Assembly: GCA_964393575.1 (NCBI GenBank)
Contig: CAYMUG010000018.1
Coordinates: 1 to 12,984 of the forward strand
Direction of reading: 5' to 3'
DNA length: 12,984 nucleotides
DNA from: CAYMUG01 sp964393575
GTDB taxonomy: Bacteria > Patescibacteriota > Minisyncoccia > Spechtbacterales > 2-12-FULL-38-22
The translations under genes and the position numbers were made by a program. The notes under the pieces were generated by a model that was not told the origin of the DNA, made no database searches, and saw nothing but the letters and a program-made list of their open reading frames with translations. Shown here in pieces: positions 12,177 through 12,984 of this stretch. Positions within the stretch are counted from its first letter, which is position 1; every line of letters starts with the position of its first letter.

Positions 12177-12443
12177 TTAAATACATTTCCTTAATTGATG
12201 GAATCCTTTTTTTAACCCCGTTAATGCGCCGTGTTTTTCTACTTCTGTTTTTGTATACTCGGAACACGTAGGACGGAACTTGCATTGACCTATAGTATAC
12301 AAACTCACCATCCCATGGTCGGGCGAAAGAGTGCATTGCCAAAAGGTTATGAGCGCATTAATTAAAATACCGGGTACTTTTCCCGGTTTTACGTTATTCT
12401 GTATTTTAAATAATACCGGCTTTTTTAAAGAGAGTTTCTGCAT
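12177..12443 (-). CDS. yidD: YidD membrane-insertion efficiency factor
   Basis: An 88-aa small protein that helps YidC-dependent insertion. The diagnostic motif CKFRPTCSEYTKTEVEKHG (residues 54-72) and GLKKGFHQLRKC (76-87) match the family, including the two cysteines of CxFxPTCSEY and the final Cys87. The usual 'R.CNP' end is cut to KCI. An insertion (SPDHGMVSLYTIGQ, 40-53) between LSP and the cysteine motif is longer than in Proteobacteria. About 25 residues precede the normal family start, and the ATG at 12443 overlaps the rnpA end by 38 bases. No other ATG lies between, so either the overlap is real or a non-ATG start is used. A GC-rich hairpin sits in this 5' part of the gene. Confidence 0.92.
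   Translation of the reverse strand: MQKLSLKKPVLFKIQNNVKPGKVPGILINALITFWQCTLSPDHGMVSLYTIGQCKFRPTCSEYTKTEVEKHGALTGLKKGFHQLRKCI
12369..12387 (-). repeat. GC hairpin inside the 5' part of yidD
   Basis: accggg (12369-12374) and cccggt (12382-12387) form a 6-bp stem around a 7-base loop, 33 bases after the rnpA end in transcription order. It could slow ribosomes or expose an internal start, or be chance. Confidence 0.35.
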
Positions 12444-12741
12444 CTTTTTTTAAATCCTCAAATTTCTTTTTTTTAATCGGCTCTCCGGCAATCAGTATAA
12501 TATCGATGTTTTTTTGAAAATCGGATAACACCTTTTTTATTATATGTCTTAACAATCTTTTGTAATAACTTTTTTTAACCGATTTTTCAGCTAATTTCTT
12601 GCCGGGAGCTACCCCAATACGTGTTTTTTTATCCCTATTTTCTAATACCTTTAAAGTAAATCCCTGGTGTTTAAAAGTATTACCTTTCTTTATAACACGA
12701 GAAAACTCTTTTGTGCCAAGAGTGTTTTTTTTGGGAATCAT
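12406..12741 (-). CDS. rnpA: Ribonuclease P protein component
   Basis: A 111-aa basic protein, the protein subunit of RNase P that assists the RNA in removing tRNA 5' leaders. The length and order fit the family: an N-terminal region with FSRVIKKGNTFKHQGFTLKVL (residues 13-33 in part), RIGVAPGKKLAEKSVKKSYYKRLLRHI (41-67 in part) and a central IDIILIAGEP strand (79-88). The RNR signature, usually close to VKRNRIKRRLRE, here reads VKKSYYKRLLRH (55-66), so the first Arg-Asn of the motif is Lys-Ser while KR..R is kept. It begins 9 bases after the rpmH stop, the conserved order, and overlaps yidD at its 3' end. No Shine-Dalgarno sequence is visible before the ATG. Confidence 0.95.
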   Translation of the reverse strand: MIPKKNTLGTKEFSRVIKKGNTFKHQGFTLKVLENRDKKTRIGVAPGKKLAEKSVKKSYYKRLLRHIIKKVLSDFQKNIDIILIAGEPIKKKKFEDLKKDAETLFKKAGII

Positions 12742-12750
12742 TTTAATATA

Positions 12751-12897
12751 TTAAACAGTCAGCCTCTGCCTTTTTTTAGCTCTTCTTCTATTTAATACCT
12801 TTCTTCCCGATTTAGTTTTCATTCTTTTTCTGAATCCGTGTTTTCTTTTCCTTTTTTGTTTTTTTGGTTGGTATGTTAAACCTTGTTTTTTAGACAT
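12751..12897 (-). CDS. rpmH: 50S ribosomal protein L34
   Basis: A 48-aa ribosomal protein found by translating the - strand. It starts MSKKQGLTYQPKKQKRKRKH, and continues GFRKRMKTKSGRKVLNRRRAK and KRQRLTV, the unmistakable L34 core (TYQP, then KRKRKHGFRxRMxTxxGRxVLxRRRxKxR). It is slightly longer than the usual 44-46 residues at both ends. It is first in the rpmH-rnpA-yidD-yidC operon, and dnaA is commonly encoded divergently on its other side, beyond this window. The ATG at 12897 follows a 10-bp hairpin leader almost identical to that of the TraC-like gene, and an extended -10 element lies further upstream. Confidence 0.97.
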   Translation of the reverse strand: MSKKQGLTYQPKKQKRKRKHGFRKRMKTKSGRKVLNRRRAKKRQRLTV

Positions 12898-12910
12898 AAT
12901 ATTTTGCCTG

Positions 12911-12942
12911 CCCCGCACCTTTCCGAAGGAATAGGTGCGGGG
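12911..12942 (-). promoter_or_regulatory. Conserved leader hairpin, copy 2 (rpmH leader)
   Basis: On the - strand ccccgcacct pairs with aggtgcgggg. Inside lie a bulged a, ttcc pairing with ggaa, and loop ttc. The stem ends 13 bases before the rpmH ATG. Sequence and layout match the hairpin at 633-664, and the shared flanks (gaa before; gca.gcaaaa after) extend the similarity to about 60 bases. Confidence 0.65.
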
Positions 12943-12960
12943 TTCGCTATGCTCACAAAA
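12943..12960 (-). repeat. TTTTGTGA-type leader motif, copy 3
   Basis: On the - strand it reads ttttgtgagcatagcgaa, directly before the rpmH hairpin. It corresponds to 616-632 before the TraC-like gene, with the same spacing to the hairpin, and to 10400-10419 before the flippase. Confidence 0.5.
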
Positions 12961-12961
12961 T

Positions 12962-12970
12962 ACTATAACA
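12962..12970 (-). promoter_or_regulatory. Extended -10 promoter for the rpmH operon
   Basis: On the - strand this is tgttatagt, a TGnTATAxT extended -10. Transcription would start near 12955, giving a leader of about 58 bases that contains the whole hairpin. The -35 position lies outside the window, so this is moderate at best. Confidence 0.45.
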
Positions 12971-12984
12971 ATAACTGTGACTAT

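Noticed and set aside
12142..12342. - strand open frame of 66 codons overlapping yidD and the start of yidC
   Set aside because: It is a shifted frame of yidD, which carries the family motif in the other frame.

Overview
The window looks like a chromosomal segment from a Patescibacteria / Candidate Phyla Radiation (CPR) bacterium or a close relative. Evidence: a PrgI, TraC-like, VirB4 block with several CPR-style two-helix 'T4SS pilin' modules; a YidD with the 'SPDHG' insertion I associate with this group; a minimal Jag; low GC (about 40% by eye); and almost no Shine-Dalgarno sequences. The standard genetic code fits: the genes read through without in-frame TGA and nearly all end in TAA. I cannot name the lineage below this level.

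The left two thirds (48-8952, all + strand) is a type IV secretion-like (T4SS) locus. In order it holds a PrgI-family membrane protein, a hairpin-packed 191-bp gap, a stand-alone TraC-like domain protein, a VirB4/TraC ATPase, two unrecognised small membrane proteins, a 611-aa protein with lysozyme-like, pilin-like and M15 peptidase domains, an anchored extracytoplasmic protein, a protein with two tandem pilin-like modules and Cys-rich ends, and a single-module pilin-like protein. Four pilin-like modules therefore sit in three adjacent genes. No relaxase, VirD4 coupling protein or VirB6-like gene is visible here, so the machine could serve DNA transfer, DNA uptake, secretion or attachment.

The right third (8961-12897, all - strand) reads, in transcription order, rpmH, rnpA, yidD, yidC, terminator, about 120 bp of non-coding DNA, a second possible terminator, jag/khpB, a repeat-rich gap, and a Wzx-type flippase. 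rpmH-rnpA-yidD-yidC-jag is the classic cluster near dnaA/oriC, so the origin probably lies beyond the right edge. The flippase converges on the last pilin-like gene with 8 bp between them.

The non-coding DNA is rich in structure. Nearly the same hairpin leader precedes the TraC-like gene and rpmH. A short TTTTGTGA-type motif precedes those two genes and the flippase. A 48-bp perfect palindrome straddles one stop codon. An 'accggaaactagaaattag'-type repeat occurs in two gaps. A bidirectional terminator follows yidC. I see no tRNA, rRNA, CRISPR array, transposase or insertion sequence.
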